Assembly: GCA_943735955.1 (NCBI GenBank)
Contig: OX030959.1
Span: 2,828,772 to 2,892,771 of the forward strand
Reading direction: 5' to 3'
DNA from: Piscicola geometra
Lineage: Eukaryota > Annelida > Clitellata > Hirudinida > Piscicolidae
DNA length: 64,000 nucleotides
Shown: positions 1 to 13,500 of the stretch, piece after piece
Layout: each line of letters opens with the position of its first letter
How positions within the stretch are numbered: the first letter of the stretch is position 1
Made by a program: the position numbers and the translations under genes
Notes under the pieces: model-generated
What the model saw: only the letters and a program-made list of their open reading frames with translations
Told to the model about the DNA's origin: nothing
The model's database searches: none

Positions 1-1660
1 CTAATCCACATGCTTTTCGCTTTCCTGCTTCCAAATTACCCATTCGTTTTCCTTCTTGAACAGGTTTTAATTTTTCATCAACTCGCATAATTTTATTTCC
101 TTCAAAAGTGTATTTCAAAAGTGATTTTAATTAAATTTCGAGATACAATTTTCAAGTTGTAAAAGTAAATTGTAAAAATTCTAAACATTTTTGTTTGTTG
201 TAATATTCTTTTTTGAGTGCATTCAAATGTTTTTTAAAATTATAAAAGTCTATTTTGAAAAAAAAATTGTTAATGTTTTAATCTAGTGTTTGTTATAACA
301 AAAGTACATTTAATAACTACAAAATAATTTGTATTTCACATTTTTTCAATTTATAAAGATATTTTAAAACAACTGACTTAAAAAATGCGAATTTGAAAAA
401 AAAAAGTGTATTTAGAGACTTCAAAATGAAAAATAATGTTATTTTAAGAAAAAACCAGATTAAATTTGTCTTATTTTGGCTTCAAAAATGTATGTAAGGC
501 ATTACATCCACATGAAATCTCAAATGTAATAGCTATCATTTTGAAATAAAGTGTAGAAATTATTGAATAGAATTCCTTCACAATAATTCTCACATTTATT
601 CTTTATAAGAAACCTATTTTATGTTTAGGAACATCATGATGAACAATACAAGGTTTTCATTTGGTAGCTAAAGCTGTAGTACAAAAATACATGAAATGTA
701 AAATAAAAAATTCCTTAGAGAATCAAAAAAAATTTTGTTGGATATATTTACAAGTAAAAAGACAAAAGCTTTTTATTCAAGGCATCAACTTTGATGTTTA
801 CCAGACATAAAAATTATTTATTTAAAAAATTAAAAATAAAGAATTTATATGTCAAGAAAGCTCACTGACTTGAAAAGAGATGTTTATGTAGGCCTTTACT
901 TCGAAGCATGTTGCAGACGCTCAATGCAGAAACTCACCTGTGTGATTGGGGTGGAGATTGTTCAAACAAATAGAACGGTGGAGACGCTGTTCCAGCAAGA
1001 GTGAAAGAATGTAGGGGAAGAATAGATTATCTTGAATTAAATTCTGCGCAAGAAATTGCTTCAAAATACACAAAAATCGTAAACATCGCTTGCCTAGATG
1101 TCAATAAAGTATTTTTTAACTTTGCAATCTTGCCACCACCGTATTCAAAGTACCATTTTATGCAACGCTGAAGATTTGCTAGTATTTCGCATCCTCCATT
1201 GTTCCCGACGCATTCGGAACTTTGCGTTTTGGCAGACAATAAAGCTTATTGATTGGACATTCCAAACGACCGCCGTATGCTTTTTCGCGAGTAACGGCTC
1301 GAAAAACACTCTAAGATAAAAAATAAAATTCGCAATATAACGCAACATGACTTTTTTTGTGTGGGTAAATATTCATCGATATTAAAAATTCGTTTTAAGT
1401 GTCTTGGATATGACAGAAATAAAAGTGCTTTGAAACTTAGTTGTGACTCAAAGAAATCGACCGCTCGCTTTTTCGTTAATAGAATAGCGATTCAGAGAGA
1501 CTAAAGAGGTATTCAGACGCCAATAAAAGTCAAATGCTGTTCAGAAGGTAGTATCAAAAATGACTGAAATGATGCCTTTGCCGATGATGGCAAAAGTAAC
1601 GAGCATGATGATGATGCCTTGAAGAAGAAATTTCATAATTTCAATGAGGGTAATGATAAT
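1..1660. other. AT-rich non-coding DNA
   Basis: Stops occur in all frames and no protein family is recognisable. The only possible gene signal is a minus-strand exon-like piece at 938-986, discussed in the findings. Runs of A or T and fragments of the type TTTAAAA or TTTGAAAA dominate. Confidence 0.7.
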
Positions 1661-1663
1661 GAA

Positions 1664-1676
1664 GATTATGATGATT

Positions 1677-1709
<33 letters not shown>

Positions 1710-1800
1710 GTGATGATACTTAGTAAAATAATTGTTATAATTTCAATGATGGCGATGATAAGAATGGTGGTGATGATGATGCGTACCATAATAGCGGTGA
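1664..1800. repeat. GAT trinucleotide microsatellite with degenerate flanks
   Basis: A GAT/ATG repeat is nearly perfect between about 1672 and 1710 and degenerate on both sides. The same motif family recurs across the window and inside the coding exons of both genes. Confidence 0.9.
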
Positions 1801-1849
1801 TGACGACAATGAACGCTACGAAAACAAGCGTAATTTGGATGATTTAATC

Positions 1850-4180
1850 ATTCTGAGGTCTTTGAAGAATTTGACTTATGCGACTGCATTGTTCGAGTTT
1901 TTATGTTTCTTAAGCACGACCGATCAAGCCAAACAAAATATTTCTTTTTGTCTACGTAATCCTTCGCTTCTAACATCACCGCGTCTCTTCCCTCCATGTG
2001 CCACAATTATGCGATCTTTTCAGCACACCCAAAGTGGACTTTTAGGAAGGAAACCGTCTCATTATTTGGGACTCCAAGCCGAGTGTTTGTGTGCTTGAAA
2101 TCGCAAGAAAGTGATGGTTTCAGAAAATCAAGACATTTCATCTTTTTCAGGTTGACTTTTAATTAAAGTTTAATTGTTCATTGACTTATTAAGACAGGAG
2201 AGAAGCAATCAGTTTAATGGGTGTTTGAAGGCATAGTAAAAGGGAGACGAAAGAACTAATGAGAGGCTGGCTTAAGGGCATACCGGTTCGACTTCCTAAT
2301 GGAAATTGAAGAAGATAAAAATGAAATGCTGCCTTAGAAAAGGCGCAAACGTTATATTTGAGACAAAGGAATCTTTATTTGAATTTATATATTTGAAATT
2401 TAAAAAGTTTTCGCTTCATTTTTGTCCTTGGTTTTCATTTTAGTTCAAAACATTCATCATACTTTTTTTCCATATTTCACTTATTATTAGCATCTCTTCA
2501 TTTTCATCATCTCTTTCAACATCTTTACTCTGTCATCACTTTCGCAGTTTGACGAAGCACTTGTCTCAGGTGATGCCTCACGAAGCCGCTTTTAAAATTA
2601 AATATTCAACAATTCTTTTCCCCTTTACACTAAAAGAACTCTCCTTCAAAAACATTCTCAACAAACCTTTCTCTTTCATGCGTGAATTCATTTGCTAGCT
2701 CGTGAACAACCAAAGCTTCGGTCATTTTGATCAAACTTCGTTTAAATGCTAATGGTCTTTAAAACCAGGACATAACGTTCAGTCACGCTACAAGCCAGCA
2801 CTTGCATCAGCAATGATCAAATCGAAGAAGCAAATTGACCTTGAGTGCATTCCTGCCCCACTAAATGCAGAAACTTTGAAACAACGAATAGAAAAAAGTG
2901 AAAAAGTCTCAAAGATGTAAATTAATTTAATTCTCCAAACCATTTCAAAAATAAAATTTTTCTAAATTTGATTGCAACTTTTATGAAGACATGAGAGCGA
3001 AATATCACAGGGATGGTGCAATACCCGAAATTAAAGTCGCATTTCAGTTCCTGACTCTTGTTAACATGCGTTAGTTTAAAATAAAGTTAACACATTTATA
3101 GTACGATGAAATACCAAAGTTTTGAATCATTTTAAATTGTCAAAATTCTGAAATCTCGGAATTATAAAGTAATATTTAAAAAATTTGGAATCTTTCTCAA
3201 TTGAAAATTGGGGAAAACATTAGTTTTTTTTCCATTAATCTTTTTATATTTTTACCACCACTCTTTCAACAAAATTTTAAATTGGTTTTTATTTATAAAA
3301 TCGGTTAAAAATCTTATTAACATCGCAAAATTATGTCCGAAATATGAAACAAAATGTGGTGTTTTTGCAAATAAAACGTTTTAAAATTGAAAACTTTAAA
3401 CAAATATTTTGCGGTGCATGATCTATAACTAAGAAGCATCGTAGTGAAATGATCAAGCGTTGATACTACTGAAACAAAGCGACTTACTTGGCGGATACCT
3501 TTTTAAGAACGCAACTTTGATGACAATCGAAGAAACTCTATACCGCTTCACAACAAACTTTATATCTTGAATATTAACAAATCACATGAAGCCGATATAG
3601 CACTTTAGACTTGGCCTGAATAAGTGCTTCAAAGCACCCTCAACACATTACTTGTGGTCCATAAATTGAATACCTAATGCTTTTTGATACCTTCTACGTC
3701 ACACTCGAAAATATGATCAGCAAACTTTATGTACGAAAAATTTAATTTGAATCGTAAATCGCTATGTTGAAAATACTTTTTCGAGGGTTTTTCGCTCTCA
3801 CAAGTGTTGATTCTGTGTTTTCCTAGTTTGCTCTGTTCCGATTTCGATTAGATCAACGCTAGTGTGTAAAGAATTGAGTGTTTTAATCCCTACTAAAAAT
3901 AAGTATCTCTATGTGCACAAGTGTCGGTATTGGTGAAGATGTCTTCGCCGATATTTCTATTTATGGGTATAGTTTCATGACAAATTATTTGATAATTAAT
4001 ATGATCAGAAAGCGTGTGTATTAGAGTAGTTTTCTACTTTATCGGCTGGAGAGCTCTAAAGTTCACATTGGTGTTTGTATCTTTACAAGATTTTGTTGCA
4101 TTTTTATATATTTTTTAATGCATTATGATTTCAAAATTAATTTATTCATGACTAAAGTTTAAAAAATTTATGTTTTCAAT
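1850..4180. other. Non-coding DNA
   Basis: No open frame above about 90 codons and no recognisable motif. I see no RNA gene or mobile-element signature. Confidence 0.65.
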
Positions 4181-4267
4181 TAACTTTAGAGTTTAAGTAT
4201 ATTTTGTGTCACCATCACCAGCATTCTCTCTACCTCTAAAACCATCCTCACCACCGCCACCATAATC

Positions 4268-4384
4268 AAAATGATCATGATAATCATCATCATCATGATA
4301 ATCATCATCATCATGATCATTATCATCATCATGATCATTATCATCATCATCACCACCACCACCACCATCCTCATCCTCATCACC
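4268..4384. repeat. ATC/ATGATC microsatellite, partly self-complementary
   Basis: ATC units are mixed with palindromic ATGATCAT blocks, so each strand can fold on itself. Short CACCACC runs flank the right side. Confidence 0.9.
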
Positions 4385-7300
4385 ACTACCATCATTGCTT
4401 CAGTGGTTGTTGCTCACTTGGCAGGAGTAAGGAGATAAGGTGTGACTTTTATGGTGTTTTAATAGCCGTTTCAATGCCACCATTGCTACTAGCACTAGCG
4501 CTACCACTTGTGCCCGTCTATTGATAAGACTGCCAGTACTACTTCTACAATATGACTGGAACTGTCATTATTACTAGTAATTCTTTAAATACTGTGGAAA
4601 TCTGAAATGATTTAGAATGATTGAATGGGTAAATTATATGATTTTTGAAACTTGAAGTAGCTTACTTTTTTATTGATATCGTAAGTTAGTAAGGGTAGAT
4701 ATATGGCTAACGTTGAGTCTTCCAGCCTCATCAATGCACTGAATATTTGTTTATTACATTCATTCTAAAAAATTTGATTTAGAAAAAATGTTTAGTTTTT
4801 TTAATGTTAGAAAAGTATCGTTCAAGAAAAACAATTTAATTTTTTCAGAATTATCTATGTTTCAAAAAATCAGAATAAGGTTGTATGGATGTCATAAAAA
4901 ATTTTGAGTGCAAAATCCAAGCAATTTTCAACTTTAAAACATTCTAGGTAGATTAGTGGGAAGGTTTAAGCGTGGTTGTTTTAGGAGGATAGGTGCTGGT
5001 AATGGAAACGGATTAACATTGGACAGTATCTTGTAGCTGTGCACTTTATTACTGCGTTTATGAAATATTTATTCGTCTTTTATGGCTCTGCTACACAGAA
5101 AGAGAACACGACATAGCGTGGTGTGGGAGTTGTAGTCGTTTGGTGACTTGAGGCTGCGAGACTCAACGTCCCAATTAAAGGATCCGTGTTTTGTTCCTTG
5201 TCTTTAAAAGCCTTTTCTTATCTTTCTGACTCAAGCCATAAAGACTTGTTATTTTTATGTCTTGCTGTGAAAGTGCCCACAAAAAGACACTTTTTGGCTT
5301 GGAAGTTGTAGGAAAATGCGATCCTTAATTGATAACATTCGTCATGAACGACTTTTTCATTATGCGTATCTGCCATCTTATTTTCTAAAATTGTCTCCCG
5401 CTGTCCTGGGTGTAGTTAGAATGAAACACTGTCATTCATTGAAGCAATTGACTTTTTAATAGACAAAGTAGTTTGAGAATATATTAGCCTGGAAAGCTTT
5501 GCAGTCTTAATGCTTGGAAGCTTCAGAGCAAAAGACAATTATGAATTTTTTTTCCAAGGATGAGAAATTTGAAATATATAAATATAAAACTCTACCATTT
5601 GCCTTTATATCTGGTTGCTGAAAATGTTTAAATAAAAGTGAACAATTGTACTTAAATGTAAAATTAAACTTCAAATCTCCGCAAAAAGAGCAAACACCCA
5701 ATGCAAAAAGACAACCTATATAAATATGTTTATATATATAAAACCGAAAAAAGATCAATTTCCTAGCAAAAGCCAGCAAAGAAGGGCGACAGACGCACTT
5801 GAAGAACAAACGCTGGTGTAGCGATGGCGCCGCTAGAAAACAACAGACCTCTCAAAGGCTCTTGCAGCATTCATTAAAGGCTCTTGTTCTTACGTCCTTG
5901 TGTCAAATTGCTTTTTGCTGACTCCTCTCGTAGGCTCCTCGACGCTGTTAGGGCTTCATACATGAAGTTGTCTCGATTAGTTTTCGATCTCTTTTTTAGT
6001 TAGGCTTTTTAATTATTTTTGCAAAAAACCGTTCATGGAAATTAGAATATACAGTATGTGAAAATTGTTGGGAAAAAGTGGACATTTCGTAGAAAATAAT
6101 TTTTTATTAAATTAATTCATGATGATTTGTTACTCCCGCCCATAAAAGCCTTTTAATGAAGAATTTTTTGCTTTTCAACTCACAACTTCTGGTTTTCTCA
6201 ATATAAGATTTAACCCGTTTAATGGATTTTTTTATTGCTTTCCTGTGTTAGCTTCTAATCTTTGCCTGGATTTGACTGCTGTTTTTTTACAAAAATTAGT
6301 TTTTTTAAATCATTTAAAAACCTTTTACTAATTTTGCAAAGTCTCAAAATGTTCTTTTTACAAATTAAAAAAATTCTGTAAAAAAAAATTAAATTAAATT
6401 TTTCAAATCGAATTTAAAAAAATGTCATAGTGTGTAAAATGAAAAGCAAGAATAAATAGTTGAGAAGATAAGGAGGAGTGTTCATGATGGACGGATGAAG
6501 AGATAGTTGGTGAATGAGTGATTCCGCTGATAAAACGACCTAGTTTCTACCTTTACCATACTCCATTTACCCTTCATCAATTGTCGCTTTATCTACATGA
6601 CCATGCATTCGTCCAGCTGGTCTCGTCTGACCAGTGTGGGAATGCCTTTGCCGATCTTGAAAATTGAAGTTTCTTAATGGTAAAAAAAAAACATATTCTC
6701 ACTACACAAAAAAGGGGTTTGCAAGTTTGAGTGTTCATTCCATTGAATAATTGTGATTTTGAAAACACGGCCACGGTGATGTTTAGCCGAAGAAAAATGG
6801 TTTTTCGGATTGAGAAGATGACCATTAAAACAGTAAAGAAACTTTTAACATAAAAAATAAAATTTAAAAACTGAAAAATGATTAAAATGTGTCTTTTAAG
6901 TGCTGATAAACTACGTTTGCTCGAGGTTACTGGTCGTTAAAAGACCACTCACGACTGTTAGTCTTTCCTGCTCTCCCTCATTAATTCTTCTCATCATTTC
7001 TCCAATAATTTTTATCGACAAACTTTTTTTTGTGGTTTTCATAAGCAGCTGCGTATAATCGCTGCAGTTTTCACGCTGAAACATAATTCCCTGTTTGCTC
7101 TTTCCTTCCAATATCCTTCCACTCTTTCATTATTCCATCATCCTCTTCCACCCCAATCACACTCACCTTCCAATAAATTTTCAATCATCCACACACGCCA
7201 ACTTTTCAGCCTCACTGAAGCTCATACCACCCTCCTTCAAGACACTTGGAGCGCTTGTTAACTCGAACACATCATGTTTTTGCATGCACTTTCGTGCACA

Positions 7301-10300
7301 TAATTAAAGAGGGCGATATCTCGCAAACGATTGCTCCTCAGGCAAATGATATGAGCTTGATTTAAATAATTGAGAAGCATAGACAGGTCTAATTCATTTT
7401 TATTGTGTGGACATCCTCGCGAAGCAGGTTGGAGTTGTATCGGGATTCAATATTAATTAAATTATAGTTGTATTGTATTGTATTTTGAGTTATCAGACCT
7501 GACTAAGGAATTTATTCATCGAGGCAGGCGTATCGATGCGTTCAAATTTCTCTTGCTAGTTTCACAAAGATGCGTTCTCAACATGTTTCAGGGATATTTT
7601 ATATGGGAGGATAAATAAGAGATGTGTTTTAAAATAAAGTTTGAGAGTTTTTTAGTGTTTTGGAAACACAATCTGAAGTTGACTGTTAGTTGTGTGAAGG
7701 TGCGTAAATGAAAAATTCATTTAACGACTGGAATGCCGTTTGCATGGCTTGAAATTACCTTTTTCAGCGTTTGCCGAAACAATAATTTCATCGCACATCG
7801 TTCACTTTTACTTGAAAATATTTTGTGAAAATAAACAAAATTTATTGCCTTTCTTTCAATATAACTGTTATTGTTTTTTTTAAGAAAGTCATAAATTAGG
7901 GTTGGATTTGAAAATAATATGAGATAAAAATTTGTCATCGTTGAAAGATTAAAGGCAAGCAAGAAGTACAAGGCTGATGAGAGATTTTGCAAGAAAAGGC
8001 TTAAGAAGCTTGATAAAATGCGATTCTCAAGCTTAAAAACTTAAAATAATGGAATAAAATAATTTTAATAATAAATAAGTTATTTAATTAAAATAGAAAA
8101 GATAATCTAAAGTTTTTTAACGTTTTGATTGAAAGGCTGAAATACGAGAAGATATGGTAAAGTTCAAGGAATTGAAGAAAAGGAATGCTTTGCCTCTTCA
8201 CTTCATAAAAGAGCATTAAAAATTTTTTTTCAGATTAGATTATCAAATATTTTGATATTTGAGTTTCTCTAGCCGCTGAAAAAATTCCAGGATTGAAATT
8301 CTATTTGAATATGAAGGAAAGTTTTAATTAAATGCAAAATTAGGTGGTGGGTTTTGTGGAGAAAGCTTTTCAATGGTCTGACGTCCAATCAAGTGCATTG
8401 CATAATGCCTCGTTATGGGTCTTGCTACCACGAGTGAAAAACAACATTTCATTCGTGCTTTGTGTTGTTTTTTTGCGTGAATCATGATCACCATCTTACT
8501 TCCACTAGTTCTTCAACACCATTTCCACCTCTCTTTCTCTACAACCACTTTTTAACAGCACAAACCTTTCTTCTATGTATTTTCTAACGACACCATTACC
8601 CTATCATCAGTAAAAACATTCAAAATATCATCACCACAATTACTAAAAGTATCTTTTTCATCTGACTCTCTTTCTTGCCAACTCTACTACCATTTTTACC
8701 ATCATTTTTCCCACCTTCTCCGCCACCATTATCATTTCCACAATTTCCAGAAAGCCTTTCTTTAACACCCATCTTCCGCACTAAAACATCTGGACACCTG
8801 CAGAAGCTTCTAGAGACAGTAATCGGGCAAGACGTGGTAATAAATAGTGAATAATTATAAATAAACCACAAACAGCCTCAATAACAGTAAATAAAAAGTG
8901 TTTTCAAAAATCATAAAAATAAGCATTAGCAAATGGTGTTTTCGTCTTAGAGATGTGTTTTTTGAGTCCCACGTTGAGAAAGCTTGGCCTAGATTTTACA
9001 ACAACCAAAAGTTATTACAATAAAAATCAATTACAACAATAAAAATATTATTTAAATAATTAACAGTACTCTATATTCATAAAGTTTCAGCTCTTGAGTG
9101 ACAATTTTAAAAAGTGGCAATTAGAAAAAGTGACACTTTAAACAAACAAAAAATTTGTTTTGCCACAGCATTAACACAATAAAAAGATGAAATATCAAAA
9201 AAACAACAAAAACGCTAAAAACAAAACTCACAAAGGCAAAAGAATGTAAGCAGGAGGTCAATTTGAAAGTTACATCTCCACAACGACCAACATAAGATTG
9301 ACTTTCCGATCGGCCTAACCCAACTACCACTACGTCACCGTTATTATTATTATTTCTTTTGTAACTATCTCTATTGTTGGTCTTATTATAATCACAATAT
9401 TTAGTTTTTATGTCATCTTTTGTTTCGTTGCTTTCCTTCACCACCTTGTAACTCCCAATCATATCGCAAGTGAAGCCACTATTCTGCTTCATCTAGCATC
9501 TCTTTAAAATTTTTATCATTTTTATTATTTTTTAAAAATATTTTCTTTTCTCTTTATAATGGTTTTTATGCATGTTAATATGATTGTTCTTGTTGCGGTT
9601 AGTGCCAGTATATAACCATTAAGATCATCAGCAATCGTTAGTACGTTATTTTTATCATCACCAAACTTATTTTTTCTTTTTCTTTTTTTCCAATTTATTA
9701 ACTCCAGTTTTTTCTTGCTATATTGTTCCATTTTATGTAAATAAGTGAAGTAATTTTAGTCCGAAATGAACAAAACGATTTATTTGATAAAATTTCTAAA
9801 TTAATTTTCAAAATTCTGTTTTAAAATGTGTTTTTTAACATTTTGTTTTTGAAATAAAATATAGAAGTCATCTCAAAAAACACTTTAGTAATTTATTTGT
9901 TTAATAACCTCAATTTAAACATAATTTAACCAAAACACCGTTATAAAGTATGTGTCAACAACAAATAAAAACACCCATATTTTCTCATTAGATAAACTAT
10001 ATTTTAAATTTTTCTGTAATGTTTTTCTGTTTTATTTATGATGTCACACAAAAAACTATGAATTTTTTTTAAGTTGAACAAAGTCTGTTGATGTAACTTT
10101 TGCTGTTCGTGTCCTACACTGACCTGGCTGAAGAGAAAAGCTTCAAGAGTATTCAAAATTATGATTATATTTTTAAAGCCTTTACTTCTTAGATTGAGTT
10201 TTAAGAAAGTTTATATTTTTGAAAACGTCTCATTTTGAGTTATTCACGCAAAAATATAATTTTGCAAGCTTTGTAAACAATTTACATAGTAAATTCTTCA

Positions 10301-10359
10301 CAATAATTTGAAAATTCTTCACATTTTTACCTTTCACGTTTTTACTTCAAAAAGGCATT
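4385..10359. other. Non-coding DNA
   Basis: AT-rich sequence with scattered short pyrimidine-rich stretches (about 7090-7190 and 8490-8610). Open frames are at most 123 codons, lack family motifs and have the composition of the surrounding DNA. Confidence 0.65.
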
Positions 10360-10570
10360 ACACACACATACATTCTAAAATATCTGAACACACACAAACA
10401 CACAAAAATACACCCATACATACAAACACAATATACAACAAACACACACACACATTCATAGATCCATATGAGTAAACACTTTCATATGGTTGTATATGCA
10501 ATGCATAGATGGGAGCGTGTGCATGTGTGTATGTGTGGGTGCGTGTGTGAGCGTTAGTGTGTGTGGGATA
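10360..10570. repeat. Degenerate CA arm and TG arm around a perfect short inverted repeat
   Basis: A degenerate CA-rich arm (about 10360-10457) is followed by CCATATGA, ten bases, and its exact complement TCATATGG (about 10467-10492). A TG-rich arm follows (about 10517-10565). The layout predicts a long imperfect hairpin in single-stranded DNA or RNA. Confidence 0.7.
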
Positions 10571-13500
10571 GCATAAAAGAAGGAGGCTGAAAGCGCGTGG
10601 GTTCGAAGCTGGAGAAAAAATGTTTAAGTGGTCTCCCTTTTGTTTGGGTAAAAAATTAAAAATTTTAGAATTTTCAAGTTTAAAGTTTTTCCTCAAAAAC
10701 TAATTTACTGAGTTTTGAAGAAAGTGAAAAACTTCCGTCGACTAAAGAAGTTCAATTCTAAAATTACAAGCAGAAGTTTTTTGCGTTGCTGAGAGAAATT
10801 AATTGTGTGAAATATTCAACGTTTTTCCGACGCTGTTTCTAGGAATGAGAAAATAAGAATGTCTTGAAAAAGTATTTAATAGTTTTTAAGAAATGTCTTC
10901 GTGAACGTTTACAAGTTTCTGTTCTCAAAAGGTTTGTTAACTTTCTATTTTCAAATTTAATCTTTATATATATTATATAAATCGTGAAATTATCATTATA
11001 TACAACTCTTACAGATTTAAAATGTATTTTACATTTTTTCATTCAAAAAATTTATTTAAAAGAAATAAAATTAGTTTCTCTTTTTATTTTCTTAATTAAA
11101 GAACTCAAAATTTAAAAACTATTTTCTATTTGTTGTCATGGCATTGAAATTGCAAACTATTTTTTAAATAGATAAATAATCTACTACTCTTGCTGATAAA
11201 AACGTGTAAGAAGCGTATCCGTGCGAGTTTGAGCGAGAATTAAAAAGCAGGATGAAGCTTAATCTATCTTCAGCCACTCATTGCCAGCTAATTCGGGAAT
11301 ACAAGGTTTGATCGATAAGCCCTGCAGGCTCCATGCATCACACAACTCAACGCTTTTGTTAATTTTTCTTTCCATTTTTTTATTTTGCTAAAGTTTATTT
11401 TTTTTATAATTGCACTTTTTGCAATCTGTAAGTCACTTCAATTTGCTGAACTCTCAAAGTAGAAAATTAATTTCATTAAAATTCTTCTTTTCAATTTTAG
11501 ATACTTAATTTTTACTTTTTTGATTTTTAAATTAGTATTTCAAACTGTAGAATTTTTATTTTAAAAAAACTATGATTGTGACGTCGGTTAATCTTACGCA
11601 CACGAACGAACTCTTGCTGATGTTTATCTAACACCCCCAGAAAGTACGCTATAAAGCATTGCAGTCATGCCTAATACCTGTGATAGCACCTCATCGCAGC
11701 ACTCTCTTACTCAAACTTCAGGCGGCAAGTGAAGCCAAAAGAGGTCATAAGAACGGGGACTGTTCAGAGAGGAAGATAGTGTTTATGCTTCAGATCTGAT
11801 TTATTTACGGTATAAGGAATACGCTTTTGGTTGAAAAATGGATGATGATGGTGTGAGAAAGAAGATGGCAATAATGATGCAGATTTAGGTCCATAAGTAT
11901 AAAAAACGTTTTTAGAATTTTGAAAGCTCAATAATCGTAATGCCTTTTATTCCTGTAATTTCACTTCCTGTCTGTCACAAGTTTTATGGCATCTGAAGTA
12001 GTGCCGCAACTCCAAATTTGATCAAACTTTCCTGACCATGAAACCCTAATAAATTGAGATTCACGAAAGAAATGTGTCTAAATTTAATTCAAAAGATTGT
12101 CCCACATCTTTCTTCAAATTTAGTTTTTTCACGAAGAAACTGAAGAATGCTTTACTGCATGATTAGTGGTGCATTGACTGAGATGGTAGAGTTCAGCGTG
12201 TTGATAATTAGGTTATAATGGACTGATAGGCATGGTCGGAATCACCGAGATGCCGTCTGAACTTTTCGTGCTGCCTCTATTTATAAGCTTCCACGCTGTT
12301 TCCCAATTATTTACAACCACCTATTGTCCTTTAAACAATAATCTATCGAATGATTTAAGAGGCCCTTTGCAAAATTAGAAAATACAAATTTCAAAATAAA
12401 AAATATTACGAAACGAAGGAACACAACCACGGAAATAATCAACATCAATACAAACCTCCGAAAAACAAAATTTGTCAGTTTAAGAAATTCCAATTTTGTC
12501 CTTTGTTAATTTTCAAAATATACACCGGCTGGAGAATTTACGAGCCCGAAGCTAGCAATAATGTAGCCAACCATTTTAAACTTCAATTTTCCAGTTCTGT
12601 CTTATTTATGTCTCAACCTCCTCAACTGCATATGTCTCACCTGACTCGCATAATCACCTCTCTAACACCCTATTCCATCTCTACAGAACCAGGCTTTTAT
12701 CCAATATAACAAATTCAAGTATTTCCATCAACACGATGTATTAGTTGTTCTTTTCTCTGCCACGGAAAAACCCTTAGGAAAACAATGACGCCTTTAAAAA
12801 GCATCCACATCCAAATTATTTTTTTCAAGTCTGAGAAGCCTTTTGTGTTTTTTAAAATGAAAAAATACATGTTTTTCATTAAATTACAAAATAATAAAGT
12901 CATGTAAATTTTTATAACGGAAGGGAAAATGTTTTTTTAAATATACTTTCGAAGCATTTATAAATTAAATGGTGCTCCATTTTATTTCAAAACGAAATAA
13001 GGCACGTATTTATACAAAAATAGTTATATTAAATATTCAAAAATGGAATTAGAAAAATACTTTTTGGCAAAAATATAAAGCTGATTAAATGAAAAAAAAT
13101 TGAATTTTTTGAAACTTGAAGAAATTATTATTAAGAATATTGTGGCTTCGAGGCTGGAGGCTGTACTAGTCGTTGATAATACTATTTTTTTATTTGTGTG
13201 GTTCATTGTGTGTTTGATTGGATTGGATTTATAAAATACATTTTTATGCGACTTTTTTAACTTTCAAATGACTTATTTCTGATTGAAATAATTGAGTTTT
13301 TGCATGTAATTTCTATCAAGTAATTGGTATTCATGTCGAAGACTGCATTATGTCCGCAAATGTTGAATTAAAAGCAGTAATTAAGGTAGGACATGAGTAA
13401 CTGGCGTGACGGGCACAAAGTAAGTAAAATTTTGCTATAAATTTTTATAAATAATTTTTATTTCATTCTTTTAAGTATGGTTTTTGAAACTTTTAAATAA

